From positions 2,340,928 through 2,404,927 of the forward strand of contig OX337235.1 in NCBI GenBank assembly GCA_946965045.2: a stretch of DNA of 64,000 nt, given 5' to 3'. Position 1 is the stretch's first letter. Each line of letters starts with the position of its first letter. This DNA is from Epithemia pelagica. Taxonomy: Eukaryota; Bacillariophyta; Bacillariophyceae; Surirellales; Surirellaceae. Below the pieces are notes generated by a model. It was not told the origin of the DNA, did not search any database, and saw only the letters and a program-made list of their open reading frames with translations. The translations under genes were made by a program, and so were the position numbers. Positions 1 to 9,375 of this stretch are shown one piece after another.

Positions 1-489
1 GGGCCCACTTTGGTCATGCCTATGGACTGTCTGCTTTGGCATGTACCCGTTGATCTGGATAGAGTGGATTTGGTCAAGATTGATATTGAGGGTTTCGAAA
101 TTGCAGCTTTAAAAGGAGCGAAGCAGACATTATTTCGCAAACCACGTAGTGTCGGAGCTTTGCTGATAGAGGTTGGACCTATCCGGTGGGACCGTGCTGG
201 AACGTCCCTTTCGGAGGGCATCTCCGAGCTGAGATCTTTGTTTCACATGTTTGCATATTCCCACGTTCTCTTGAGGAACTTTTCAGGTTGTCCTTACACG
301 CTAGCCGAAAAACTTGTCCCCCGAAACGACAGCAGTCACACAAAATTCCAACTTGTAGCACAAGAGAGAATGTATCGACTACAAAAAGACAATTGGCAAC
401 CTCTATTAGAGGAGCTGGATCGTACAAAAGCTGATTGCAATTTCTGGTACTCCAACCACCCATACGACGGCCAGCGAAGAGTACGTTGA
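1..489 (+). CDS. FkbM-family methyltransferase, C-terminal part (5' end outside window)
   Basis: The frame is open from the first base of the window, so the start lies upstream; the first visible ATG is at 16. The segment VDLVKIDIEGFEIAALKGA (about residues 21-39 of the visible part) is the conserved core of the FkbM SAM-dependent methyltransferase domain, where the acidic IDIEG(F/A)E motif is followed by a helix of the A(L/I)xGA type. A strand GALLIEV follows, as expected for the next Rossmann-like element. FkbM enzymes O-methylate sugars or small molecules; the substrate here cannot be told. The C-terminus is rich in aromatic and charged residues and ends with DGQRRVR. The nearest neighbour is on the same strand more than 700 bp away. 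The assignment is good at family level only. Confidence 0.75.
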   Translation, partial: GPTLVMPMDCLLWHVPVDLDRVDLVKIDIEGFEIAALKGAKQTLFRKPRSVGALLIEVGPIRWDRAGTSLSEGISELRSLFHMFAYSHVLLRNFSGCPYTLAEKLVPRNDSSHTKFQLVAQERMYRLQKDNWQPLLEELDRTKADCNFWYSNHPYDGQRRVR

Positions 490-1247
490 AATTGAAAGTA
501 GCAAGATACAAGAACGGTAGTTCGAAGTAGTGGAGACATATTTCATCATCATAGATGAGCGTGTTGAGAGCGGAATGCAGCGACTACAAAGCTTTCTCAT
601 CATACGAGCGTAATTGCGCGGAAGTGACCGAACGATGAGAAATCCCAGTACTGTGCCCCTTTGGCCTCAGTTGGAATACAATATCATCAATGAGAACGGC
701 GAGTAGTCAATTCTTACGTCTTCCTTTTCCCTTTCCAGTTGCTTTGGCCTGATGTGCAATACGGGAGTAGTTTGTAGTTTGGAATTTGTGTCGGCACTCG
801 ACATTATTTTTTTTGTTTCAGATTGCTCGCTTTGTCCTATTGCCTCTTTATTAGTGCCCCCACCCATTATTTTAATATTATTTATGCCTATGAAGATTTT
901 GATTTTTGGAAAATGTGTTGGGTGGCCCCCAATCAATGTTTGTAAGCTTCCAGGACTTGAAACCAAAATCTTTCGCACAGTCAGTCAAAAATACTCCCGA
1001 GCAAACTAATTTGTGTCGCTGGAAGATGACTATTTAAAAATTACTATCGATCAACGAGTTCAAAACACTTATAACCGCTTGGAGGTATAATTGAAATTAT
1101 TGGGCACCACCAACGCCGGCGTTTCCTGGTTTTCATCAAAACCTCGAGACACCTCACAAAGAGAGAAAGTCGGATCAAGACCTGACAACAGATCTAAAAT
1201 TGCTGTGCGCAACTCTGACAAGTCTCTCAGAAAGCCACAATTTTGCC
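490..1247. other. Intergenic, no gene seen
   Basis: AT-rich spacer between two plus-strand genes. The only ORFs (minus 667-978, plus 752-1009) have no recognisable motif and poor coding character. The last part before the ATG at 1248 is the presumed promoter of the next gene. Confidence 0.5.
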
Positions 1248-1802
1248 ATGGGTGACCAGATTCCGTTTAGGATGCGTCGATTCACGGGGTTGACGATCGA
1301 GATCCCTGCACCGAACTACCGCCTTTTCGACGAGGATGAAACCTCGTCCATGCTATCAGATATCACTGCTGACGAAGGCCAAGACACACCTGGATGGGAA
1401 GACCATGATGATGATGATGAGTGTGGACAAAACGATGAAATAAATTACACTTTCCAAACGAATCCATTGATTGACGAAGGAATCAGCAATCCATATTGTG
1501 AGTCACCAATACGTGCGACTCCGCCTCCTTCGTCCAAACCATCATTCCACAAAGGATGGTCGGATGCACGTTCTCGTACCTGGGAACGACTGAGCGTCGA
1601 GTGGGAGACACTTCGACGGAAACCGTCATCCTATGCGTCGTTCCTGGCGACACGGGTCAGCGAACGAAAAAGAACTAGTCGACTCCTACAAGTCAGGCGT
1701 GGACGACTTTTTCAGTCTCATGATCCAACTGCTGGAATAGATGATCGCGGTCAGGCTTGGGAAGAGTTGGTTTCGCAGTGGTCCTCACTCCGGGTTTCGT
1801 AG
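1248..1802 (+). CDS. Small RRFTG-motif protein of a diatom-type uncharacterised family
   Basis: Start chosen at 1248 because the conserved part begins immediately after it (an upstream in-frame ATG exists at 1200). The protein is about 184 aa. Near its N-terminus it carries RRFTGLTIEIP, almost identical to RRFTGMVIEIP in the minus-strand gene at 48385-49317, so the two share an N-terminal module. A strongly acidic stretch follows (DDDDE around residues 55-60). The C-terminal half contains two similar units, TWERLSVEWETLR and AWEELVSQWSSLR, a possible internal helical repeat. Unlike the genes at 8701 and 48385 it lacks the VRFCE motif and the long C-terminal block, so it may be a shortened relative. 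No function is known to me. Confidence 0.7.
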   Translation: MGDQIPFRMRRFTGLTIEIPAPNYRLFDEDETSSMLSDITADEGQDTPGWEDHDDDDECGQNDEINYTFQTNPLIDEGISNPYCESPIRATPPPSSKPSFHKGWSDARSRTWERLSVEWETLRRKPSSYASFLATRVSERKRTSRLLQVRRGRLFQSHDPTAGIDDRGQAWEELVSQWSSLRVS

Positions 1803-2402
1803 TCCCTCCTCTTGGTGTTGTACAACAGTCGTCGAACAGGTGTAGAATTCATCACACCAAATCCTCAACTACAGACCATTCTTTCGTCTCGGGGAAAATG
1901 TGACTCTTGCTTCGTTATGTTTCTCATGGTTTTGTACTTTACAAAAGTTACCAAGAAACATTACAATGTACAAGTCGGTTTCTGTAGAAGCGACTCTACA
2001 AGTACATATGAGGGAAGAATCTGTAAAGTAGTTTGCTGTTCTCGAAAGCTCACCAGTTTGATTGCATTTCGCAATGGTCACAAGTTTGACAATCCTTTTG
2101 ATTGTCCAAAGGATGGCAACGGCCCCTCCATGCGCGTGTTTTGATCTGGTCTGCTCTCCACAGGAAACTAGGAAGCGCATAGATTGCTCCTCCTTGGTTT
2201 TAGTTGAAAGGCGTGGACAGTTCGTGTGTTGTCTACCTAGAGTAAAATTGTTAAACTAGACTCTTGCGTTCTTCTTGGTGGTCTTTGTCGCTAGAGTAGG
2301 TAGTTGGTATTTGGTATAGTTATTCGATCCTTTGATTCACCTTGCTTTGGATATAGATTTGTCCATTTTTTCTGACTCACAAAGAGAGAGAGAGAAAAGA
2401 CC
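1803..2402. other. Intergenic region and presumed promoter of the CRTISO-like gene
   Basis: Overlapping ORFs on both strands (1812-2144, 1869-2180) look non-coding. A short purine run of GA repeats lies at about 2382-2400, directly before the ATG at 2403, in the presumed 5' leader. Nothing else is recognisable. Confidence 0.45.
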
Positions 2403-4775
2403 ATGGTCAACAACCGGACGTCACCGGTTGTCGTCCGTACGATTCATTCATGGACGGTATTGGCAGTTTGGTTCAGGATGATCCTCCTTCTCCTTGTCGG
2501 TGGAATAGTACAAGAAGCGTCCTTACGTGTGGCGTGGGGCTTTTCTGTTTCGTCGACAACGACTGCGATCCACAACAGGAGGAGGAGGCCACACTGCCCC
2601 CACCACAACAACAACGACGACTACCACATGAGGAGACCAATGGTCCTTGTCGGCAAGAATCCTTGGTTGGACCGACAAGGGTCATCCTTGCTCTTCTCAG
2701 CCACGGACGACGCCACCAACCAGAGCATCCATGACGATGACGACATCAACCACAAGGACGACGACGAAACTGTCGTAGTGGATGTGGCGATTGTCGGAGC
2801 TGGATTGGGTGGTTTGTGTGCCGGTGCCATTTTGAATACCTTGTATGGAAAACGAGTGGGTATTTACGAATCCCATTACTTGGCCGGTGGGTGTGCCCAT
2901 GCCTTTGATCGAACGATGCGTGACGGCCGAACGGTTTGTTTGGATTCGGGTCCCACCATTTTGTTGGGCTGTTCGACTCAACAAAATCCTCTCCAACAAG
3001 TCTTGAACGCGGTCGGACAAGAGGTTTCCTGGATTCCCTATTATGCCTGGGGCATGATTGAACCCCCTCCACCATCCACCACCACATCACAATCTTCCTC
3101 ACAACCACAACCACCACAACTAGAAGCATTGCGATGGAAGATGGAATTGGGTCCCACACAATTTCAACAAGGTCCCCTGCGACGATTTGGTGGACCGCAG
3201 GCCGAACTGGAATACCAACAATTGCGTCAACTCACCCGTCCCCTGGTGGCGGGGGCCGCCATTCCAGCCCTGGCCATGCGCAGTGGTCCCACAGCGGTGA
3301 TTCCCCTCCTGGTACGACACTTTGGCACCCTGGTGGAATTGATTCAATTGGGTGCCGAATCCACGACCGGTACCTTTGCACCCTACATGGATGGCCCCCT
3401 CTTTACCGTCACGGACCCGTGGCTGCGGAATTGGCTCGATGCCTTGGCCTTTAGTTTGTCTGGATTGCCCGCCTCACGAACGGCCGCGGCCGCCATGGCC
3501 TTTACCTTGATGGATCTCCATCAACCACAAAATGATGACAATGACGACGACGGCGGCGGTGGGGCCTGTTTGGATTATCCCGTGGGTGGATTGGGTTCCA
3601 TTGTCAATGCCTTGGTCCGTGGCGTGGAACAGGGATCGCAGGGATCCAAGGTTCATTTGCGTCGTCCAGTCCAACAGATTGACTTTTCCGAATCGGGAGA
3701 CCGTGCCACGGGTCTCACATTGGTCAATGGACAACGGATTGTCGCCAAGGAGGGGGTCATTTGCAATGCCCCCGTCTGGTCCTTTTGCGGGTTGGTCCAA
3801 CATCATGGTCCGGCCCTCCAACGATTGGCACAAAATGCCGATCTGTCTTCCAAGGCGTTGGCGGAGAATGACAACAAGACGTCCCGCCGTCGTCGTAGTT
3901 CCTGGATCCAGGTCCCACCGTCGTCGAACAAGAACAACAACAATGCAAAGAAGGACCGGGATCCCTTTGCCACCCTTCGTTGGAAACGACCCTCGGAATG
4001 GGACGACGATTCCCAGAAAGGATCCGTCCAAAAGAATTTGATGGATCAGTGTGACTTGGCCGAACAAACGGGCTCCTTTTTGCATTTGCATTTGGCCTTG
4101 AATGCCACTGGATTGGACCTGACACAGTTGGAAGCCCATTATACCGTCATGGATCGAGGATTGAGTGGAACGGCCTCGTGGGACGGAACCCACAGCAACG
4201 ACGACAACAACAGGAACAACGCTGTGGATGGCCCCTGTGGAGAATTGAACATGATTGCGGTATCCAATCCCTGCGTCCTGGATCCCACCTTGGCTCCCGA
4301 GGGGACCATTGTGGTGCATGCCTACGGCGCAGGCAATGAACCCTATGAATTGTGGGAGTGTCTGGATCGCAAGTCGCAGCAGTATCAAGACATGAAACAA
4401 AAACGCGCTCAAGTCTTGTGGCGGGCCGTCGAATCCATTATTCCGACGGCCCGAGACCGCGTCTTGTTGGAATTGATTGGATCGCCCTTGACGCACGAAC
4501 GATTTTTGCGTCGGCCACAAGGAACCTATGGAAGCGCCACAGAAGATTACTTGAAAGATGGCGCGACGCCCATTGCCAATCTCGTCTTGGCGGGCGATGG
4601 AGTCTTTCCAGGCATTGGCCTACCGGCCGTGGCCATTAGTGGAGCCAGTGCGGCCAACAGTTTGGTGAATCCCTGGCAACACTTGCAATGTTTGCAACGT
4701 TTGGATCAACAACAACAACAAGTGGAGCAACACCGAAAAACCAAACAAGAACAACAAGCCAGAAACAGTAGATAG
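2403..4775 (+). CDS. Carotenoid isomerase-like FAD-dependent oxidoreductase, predicted plastid-targeted
   Basis: The 790-aa protein has an N-terminal dinucleotide-binding motif, VAIVGAGLGGLCAGAIL (about residues 128-144), followed by YESHYLAGGCAHAF, the layout of the phytoene desaturase/prolycopene isomerase (CRTISO) family. The C-terminal FAD segment VLAGDGVFPGIGLPAVAISG is also typical. CRTISO enzymes convert cis-carotenes to all-trans forms in the plastid, using reduced FAD. The N-terminus has a hydrophobic segment ending VAWGF, a signal peptide with an aromatic residue at the presumed cleavage site, and then a Ser/Thr/Arg-rich stretch: the bipartite plastid presequence of diatoms. Low-complexity insertions (Asp-rich, Gln/Pro-rich, Asn-rich) make it longer than plant CRTISO. 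It could be a paralogous CRTISO-like or retinol saturase-like enzyme; the exact substrate is not decidable. Confidence 0.85.
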   Translation: MVNNRTSPVVVRTIHSWTVLAVWFRMILLLLVGGIVQEASLRVAWGFSVSSTTTAIHNRRRRPHCPHHNNNDDYHMRRPMVLVGKNPWLDRQGSSLLFSATDDATNQSIHDDDDINHKDDDETVVVDVAIVGAGLGGLCAGAILNTLYGKRVGIYESHYLAGGCAHAFDRTMRDGRTVCLDSGPTILLGCSTQQNPLQQVLNAVGQEVSWIPYYAWGMIEPPPPSTTTSQSSSQPQPPQLEALRWKMELGPTQFQQGPLRRFGGPQAELEYQQLRQLTRPLVAGAAIPALAMRSGPTAVIPLLVRHFGTLVELIQLGAESTTGTFAPYMDGPLFTVTDPWLRNWLDALAFSLSGLPASRTAAAAMAFTLMDLHQPQNDDNDDDGGGGACLDYPVGGLGSIVNALVRGVEQGSQGSKVHLRRPVQQIDFSESGDRATGLTLVNGQRIVAKEGVICNAPVWSFCGLVQHHGPALQRLAQNADLSSKALAENDNKTSRRRRSSWIQVPPSSNKNNNNAKKDRDPFATLRWKRPSEWDDDSQKGSVQKNLMDQCDLAEQTGSFLHLHLALNATGLDLTQLEAHYTVMDRGLSGTASWDGTHSNDDNNRNNAVDGPCGELNMIAVSNPCVLDPTLAPEGTIVVHAYGAGNEPYELWECLDRKSQQYQDMKQKRAQVLWRAVESIIPTARDRVLLELIGSPLTHERFLRRPQGTYGSATEDYLKDGATPIANLVLAGDGVFPGIGLPAVAISGASAANSLVNPWQHLQCLQRLDQQQQQVEQHRKTKQEQQARNSR

Positions 4776-5012
4776 CAGTTCCCTGTGAACCTAAATCCCT
4801 CAAGTTTCCAGTAGTGTGGTGCGAGACTGTGCATTCGAACTCACAATCTCAACACAGACTACAACACGAGTTTGTAACGTACAAAAAATCATTGTGAACT
4901 AATCGTTTCGAATGGTTGTAGCAAATCTAACCTTTTGTGGTGGAGGAGCGGCGTTCCAATGATTGATTAGGCCATCTATCGCGGACCAGCACATTCTAGG
5001 AATGGTGTGTTG

Positions 5013-6386
5013 TTATTGTGGATGATGATGATAGTGTTGCAAGAGTGCTTGTTTGGCAGTTTCGTAGGTCGTCCACGAAATGGCCACAGCCGGTGTGTGG
5101 GACAAGACCCGAGGCCAAAAGCCTCGACAAAATCCTCTCCATCCTTCAGTTTGATAAATAAACTTGGTCGCTTGTTGCCAATTGACATGTTTCAATACCC
5201 GTCCCCGACGGGTCGGACAGGCCGGATTGACGAGACAGGCCGGGGCCATGGTTTGGGTTTGCAAGGCCGTCTTGATCCGATCCAAGGGTGTCGTGACGGC
5301 CGACGCCGTAAAGCCGGCCACCGAACTGGCCATCAAGACGGTTTGCCACGATGTAGATCGCGTCAAGGCCCACTCTAAATTCGATTTGTTGTTGTGATTG
5401 TTGTCATGGTGAAACTGACTCCTCTGCGACATCCACGACAAAAACACCAACGGTATCGTTTGTTTGCATGTTTCATGAGTCGTGACCATGACCATGCCGT
5501 AGGGAAGATTGGACACCAGAGTAATGGGGAAACTTCGATAGAGTGCGGCAAAGCCTTCTCGACGTACAATTTCCCGAATGGCCGTATAGGCCGAACTGTA
5601 ATGACCCAATTGCATGCGTTGTTTAATGGTATCCAGTGGTGTCATGACCATATCATGACTCATGACAGCGGCAGCCCCTGCCAAGGACGACCCCCACCAT
5701 GTTGTTGTTGTTGTAGTGGCTGTGTGGTTGGTCGGTGTGCCCGTGTTTTCGGTGGAGGAGAGTACCGGGGTGGTGGCACAGGCTGCCTTGACCATTTCAT
5801 AGGACGAAAAGTACAAGGCATGGGCTGGAATGCAACCAATCAAAATGGCTTGGACGCCTCTCCACAAACGAGTCCAACCAGCCACTTCGGCCAACACAGT
5901 ATTTGTTTTGCTGGTACTCGCCGCGGAAGCATCCAAGGCAGACCTTGTGGCCACGCCTCCCAGAGCTACGGGTTCATTCACTAAAAATCGCATGGTTTGC
6001 CAAAACCCCGTCGGCAGTGTATGAGTCGGATGTTGTGCGGCCGTTGTGGCCGTGACCAATCCTCGTAACGAGGGATGATGAGACGCCGAAGCAGCAGCGC
6101 TTGATGGTGTTGTTGTAAAGACTGAGGAAGAAGAGGATGTGGCCGCCGCCGCTGTGGCTTGTCCTCGATGGACACAAGAGGCACACACTTGAATGTGAGT
6201 CCGAACCGTGTCCAACGGATAGACCGCCGTATGTTCCACCACACCGGCAAGACTACCAGCCACGCAATGAATCCAAAAGGGAGACTTGCCATCCCATTCT
6301 TCCCAATCTTCTTCGACTTCGTCAATGTTGTTTTGTTGTGGTTGCCCTTCCTCCACCACCACAATGTCGTGCGGCGCAGAATTCAT
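5013..6386 (-). CDS. Mitochondrial carrier, mitoferrin-like
   Basis: The 457-aa protein has three mitochondrial-carrier repeats. Repeat 1 contains VAGSLAGVVEHTAVYPLDT, matching mitoferrin-type HxxAGxxAGxxEHxxxYPxDxxxT; the EH pair is characteristic of MRS3/MRS4/mitoferrin. GCIPAHALYFSSYE is also close to the mitoferrin PAHALYF signature. Repeat 2 has MSHDMVMTPLDTIKQRMQ and repeat 3 has TASAVTTPLDRIKTALQTQ, each with the Px(D/E)xxK/R carrier motif. The expected role is iron import across the inner mitochondrial membrane. It is longer than animal mitoferrins because of Ser/Ala/Thr-rich insertions after repeat 1. The gene converges with the CRTISO-like gene (237 bp between stops) and diverges from the SDR gene. 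S-adenosylmethionine carriers are the closest alternative. Confidence 0.85.
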   Translation of the reverse strand: MNSAPHDIVVVEEGQPQQNNIDEVEEDWEEWDGKSPFWIHCVAGSLAGVVEHTAVYPLDTVRTHIQVCASCVHRGQATAAAATSSSSSVFTTTPSSAAASASHHPSLRGLVTATTAAQHPTHTLPTGFWQTMRFLVNEPVALGGVATRSALDASAASTSKTNTVLAEVAGWTRLWRGVQAILIGCIPAHALYFSSYEMVKAACATTPVLSSTENTGTPTNHTATTTTTTWWGSSLAGAAAVMSHDMVMTPLDTIKQRMQLGHYSSAYTAIREIVRREGFAALYRSFPITLVSNLPYGMVMVTTHETCKQTIPLVFLSWMSQRSQFHHDNNHNNKSNLEWALTRSTSWQTVLMASSVAGFTASAVTTPLDRIKTALQTQTMAPACLVNPACPTRRGRVLKHVNWQQATKFIYQTEGWRGFCRGFWPRVLSHTPAVAISWTTYETAKQALLQHYHHHPQ

Positions 6387-7215
6387 GGCTCTGAATCCCT
6401 CTCAATGCAATGCTCGAAATAGAAATATACACCTGTGTAACTTGCGAATTGTGATCGGAGCAGCACCGCAAGCTCACAAAGAAACACAAAACGGGGGCTT
6501 GCTGGCTTATGGGCTTTGGATGGATTTGCAATTTCGCGCCGTGTGTCAAGACAACAAGGAATGAATGAGTGGCCAATCAATAGATGATATGATAGGAACA
6601 AGCCAAACACGTTTGTCTCTCAGGAACCGCCAAGATAGGAACTTGTGTGTGTACTTTTCAAAGAACTCTGGGCCCTGTTTTCCAATCCCAACCAGCCAAC
6701 AACTACACAATGGGATTGTCACAGGAAGGAGAGGGGCGAACCTCCAAAAAGTACGATGCTCGAACAACGAACCACCATTCGATCAATCACATGGACGAGA
6801 ACTGCTGCTTCTATCGCGTCTGTCCTGTATACGACAATGACGTCATGTATCCTTGCGCGCACGCCTGCCGCGCCGAGAGAACGAGTTCAGTCGCCTCAAA
6901 ACGCACGGCGAGACGAACATTGGGGAACGCACACGATCTGTGCGACTGCTTCTCACAACCCCGAAATCCGAACTCAACAGGGCTAATGAACACACAAGAT
7001 CATGCCACTCTGCGAACTGCAAGGAGCTATCTTTGGATGGAATATGGAATGTTCCGGAACTGTTCCAACACCTTCATCCATTCGGAACACCCATTACACC
7101 ATGCGCATGTTCCATCGCATAAAAACAACATAATATCCTACGTTTCACTGACTGCGAACAACAACAAAGCCTGCAATCAATACAATAGTCTGTCGACTCC
7201 TCACAAGTACCCATC
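6387..7215. other. Divergent promoter region between carrier and SDR genes
   Basis: This 829-bp spacer separates two divergent starts. A plus ORF (6647-7282) runs through it and into the SDR gene, but its composition is not coding-like and it has no motif. The region contains the heat-shock-element array described separately. Confidence 0.5.
7046..7066. promoter_or_regulatory. Heat-shock element (inverted nGAAn array)
   Basis: GGAAT GTTCC GGAAC form three contiguous, alternating 5-bp units of nGAAn/nTTCn, the binding site of a heat-shock-factor trimer. A fourth unit, GTTCC, follows one base out of register, and another TTCGGAAC lies about 14 bp further on. The array ends about 150 bp upstream of the SDR start at 7216. 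The match to the consensus is seen; control of the SDR gene is inferred. Confidence 0.55.
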
Positions 7216-8337
7216 ATGTCCTCATCGTCCCATCTTTCCGCTGCGACGGCGGCCAAGAATGCCAAACAGGTTCAAAAGGTGATTGTGTTTGGTGCCACGG
7301 GTGCCATTGGTACGGAATTGGTCCAGATTCTGTGTGCCGACTATCCGCACTGGACCATTTTGGCCGTGACACGCGACCTGTCCAAATCCAGTCGTTTGGC
7401 CTCGTTGCAGCTGGCCAATGTCACGTTGGTGCAAGGAGATCCCTTTGAGAAAGCGTCGGTTGCCGGCTTGAGCCGTGACTGTGACCTTGTCTTTTGTTGC
7501 ATAGGCTTTCACAAGTACCAAGCCAAGTATTGGGCCGCCCATTGGCCAACCGTCGTTCAAAATCTCTTGTCTGCCGTCCAGGAGGCCAATACCACACAAA
7601 AGACCACCACAAGAAGGCACGGCTGGCAACAACGACTGGTGTTTTGTGACAATCTGTATGCCCATGGTGCCGGACATGCCACAGCCATTTCTACTTCCAC
7701 AACATCCACAGTACCTGCTAGTTTGACTCGAGGCAAACCTCATGCTCGAAGTTGGATGCGTCAAGTTTTTGCAAGGCACATGAAGGAGCATGCTGGAACC
7801 TTGACCGTCGTGGGCGGCTCTGATTTCTTTGGCCCTCATGTCACGGATACGTCCTTTTTGGGCGATACCATTACGGGCAAGATTGTCACAAATCAACCCG
7901 CCTTGGCCATTGGTTCCGTCCAGCACATTCACGACTTTTGTTATGCACCCGACTTTGCCCGAGCCTTGGCCACGGTGGCGGTCCAGTACGACACGGCCTA
8001 CGATCGCTTTTGGATTTGTCCCCATGCCATTCACAACAAATCCCTCCAACAAATCGCCAATGATATAGCTCAAAAGATTCATCCAAACGATCCAAAGTTG
8101 CCCACCCAGGAACAACAAGACACGAATGTGTCCTTTCTGGTTCTTGGCAAGTATCTTCTCTATCTCTTGTCTCCCTTCATGTCATTTGCGTGGGAAATGA
8201 TTGAAATGAATTCGTTCTGGTCCATGGACTACCGTATTGATGATTCGGAATTCATTCAAACATTTGGTGTCCAGCCCACGGACTATGACCAAGCCTTGCA
8301 AGCCCTCGTGGATTTTTACCAGACCCGTCAGTCATGA
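7216..8337 (+). CDS. Atypical short-chain dehydrogenase / NAD(P)-dependent epimerase-like protein
   Basis: The 373-aa protein has an N-terminal Rossmann signature, VIVFGATGAIGTELVQIL (about residues 22-39), of the GxxGxxG type found in atypical/extended SDRs, followed by an acidic/basic loop (VTRD) after strand 2. LVFCCIGFHKYQ corresponds to the strand 4 region, and FCDNLYAHGAG to the strand carrying the active-site Tyr-like position. Residues around TVVGGSDFFGPHV resemble NAD-dependent epimerase/NmrA-like proteins. Such enzymes reduce or epimerise nucleotide sugars or small carbonyl compounds, or only sense NAD(P); the substrate is not visible. The heat-shock-element array upstream suggests stress regulation. 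No signal peptide is seen, so it is likely cytosolic. Confidence 0.75.
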   Translation: MSSSSHLSAATAAKNAKQVQKVIVFGATGAIGTELVQILCADYPHWTILAVTRDLSKSSRLASLQLANVTLVQGDPFEKASVAGLSRDCDLVFCCIGFHKYQAKYWAAHWPTVVQNLLSAVQEANTTQKTTTRRHGWQQRLVFCDNLYAHGAGHATAISTSTTSTVPASLTRGKPHARSWMRQVFARHMKEHAGTLTVVGGSDFFGPHVTDTSFLGDTITGKIVTNQPALAIGSVQHIHDFCYAPDFARALATVAVQYDTAYDRFWICPHAIHNKSLQQIANDIAQKIHPNDPKLPTQEQQDTNVSFLVLGKYLLYLLSPFMSFAWEMIEMNSFWSMDYRIDDSEFIQTFGVQPTDYDQALQALVDFYQTRQS

Positions 8338-8700
8338 GCAGTCGTCGTGATAGTGTTGAAGGCCGGGGTGGCAAGGAACAAGAACATAAATACCGACAGT
8401 GTCGTTTTGCAGAATGCGTACCGTGCAGTAGATACACAATTCATATACATAGCAAAGACGTTTGTTTCTATCACGTAGCAACTTGAATGAAGCATGGAGC
8501 ATTTGCTCAGTTGGTGGGCCTTGTCCACCGTCTACACCTACATAGGAGGCGAAGATAAATTGAAATAATAGTATAGCCTTATCGTTATGATTCCAAATCA
8601 GTCACCATATGATCTATTTATATATGTATATGCAAGCTTTATCGCAGTGTGGTGGCGCATGTGCCGAACGGCATTTTCCCAGTTTGTACTCGGAGTAATC
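8338..8700. other. Convergent intergenic spacer
   Basis: AT-rich spacer between the 3' ends of the SDR gene and the minus-strand gene at 8701. It includes a TATATA-rich stretch at about 8617-8632. No gene seen. Confidence 0.45.
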
Positions 8701-9375
8701 TTACCGCGGTAAAATGTGTGTAGGTATCCAGTAGCTTGATTCCATTTGAGCCATGGCAATTTCCCGAGCAAATAGCTTGGAGGGTTGGCTAATGCGCTCG
8801 CTGTAAATGCGAATGTGGTAGTCCTTGGCTTCCTGGTCCATCCGTCTACTTTGAGAGATATGGTGAATGGCACTGAGCAAAGATCGTTGCCTTCGGAAAC
8901 CATCGGCCCGAAGTTTGGGTAGGAGGACATCTTCTATTCCCACAAGCTCGGGTGCTTGCGAATACATGGACCGCAGTCGTTCATTGCCGGTCATTCCTTT
9001 GGATTGTGCCATTGGACAACGGTCAACCTCGAGTGAATCTTGATATGTCAGGTGGAGAGTTTGCAACCATACTCGCGCACGGTGTCGATTTCCCTTCTCC
9101 ATGTTAATGGTGACATTTCCATAGTCCCTCATGAATCGATCCTTGTCTTCCGAACTGTACCACACCCTTCTCTTGTCGGTGTACGAACTCAACACCTCAC
9201 TCGTAGCAGCATCGTGGTATGTGTTGTTTTCCTCACAAAAGCGGACCACTCTATACTTGGGGCTTGGTCGTCGCTTGGCCCATTTCGCTTCGGGTGTTAT
9301 TATGTGCGGCGACAGCGTGAGAGTGGACTCCTCTTCAGGGTACATGAGCGTGTTTCCTCTTGTGACAAGCTTCAT
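8701..9375 (-). CDS. Uncharacterised diatom-family protein (VRFCE..WYS.ED type)
   Basis: The 224-aa protein has VRFCEENNTYHD followed by RRVWYSSEDKDRF, matching the VRFCEDENIYYE..QWFSASE block of the protein at 48385-49317. The C-terminal half is also shared: a G(I/L)E start, an RR pair, an I..(I/S)RQ-type helix and a final IS.P.(K/R)LF..(E/A)IA.AQ motif. From memory this arrangement (a short strand-rich VRF..  segment, a WY..E..  helix and an arginine-rich GLE.. block) recurs in many diatom proteins without known function. The protein lacks the RRFTG segment found in its relatives. No signal peptide or membrane segment is seen. Start at 9375 is the first Met of the frame. Confidence 0.7.
   Translation of the reverse strand: MKLVTRGNTLMYPEEESTLTLSPHIITPEAKWAKRRPSPKYRVVRFCEENNTYHDAATSEVLSSYTDKRRVWYSSEDKDRFMRDYGNVTINMEKGNRHRARVWLQTLHLTYQDSLEVDRCPMAQSKGMTGNERLRSMYSQAPELVGIEDVLLPKLRADGFRRQRSLLSAIHHISQSRRMDQEAKDYHIRIYSERISQPSKLFAREIAMAQMESSYWIPTHILPR

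Noticed and set aside
3474-4520. 348-aa minus-strand ORF inside the CRTISO-like gene
   Set aside because: Antisense shadow of a clearly recognised FAD oxidoreductase; no motif of its own.
6647-7282. 211-aa plus-strand ORF across the carrier/SDR spacer
   Set aside because: Composition is not coding-like, no motif, and it overlaps the SDR start in another frame and the heat-shock element.
7222-8118. 298-aa minus-strand ORF
   Set aside because: Antisense shadow of the SDR gene.
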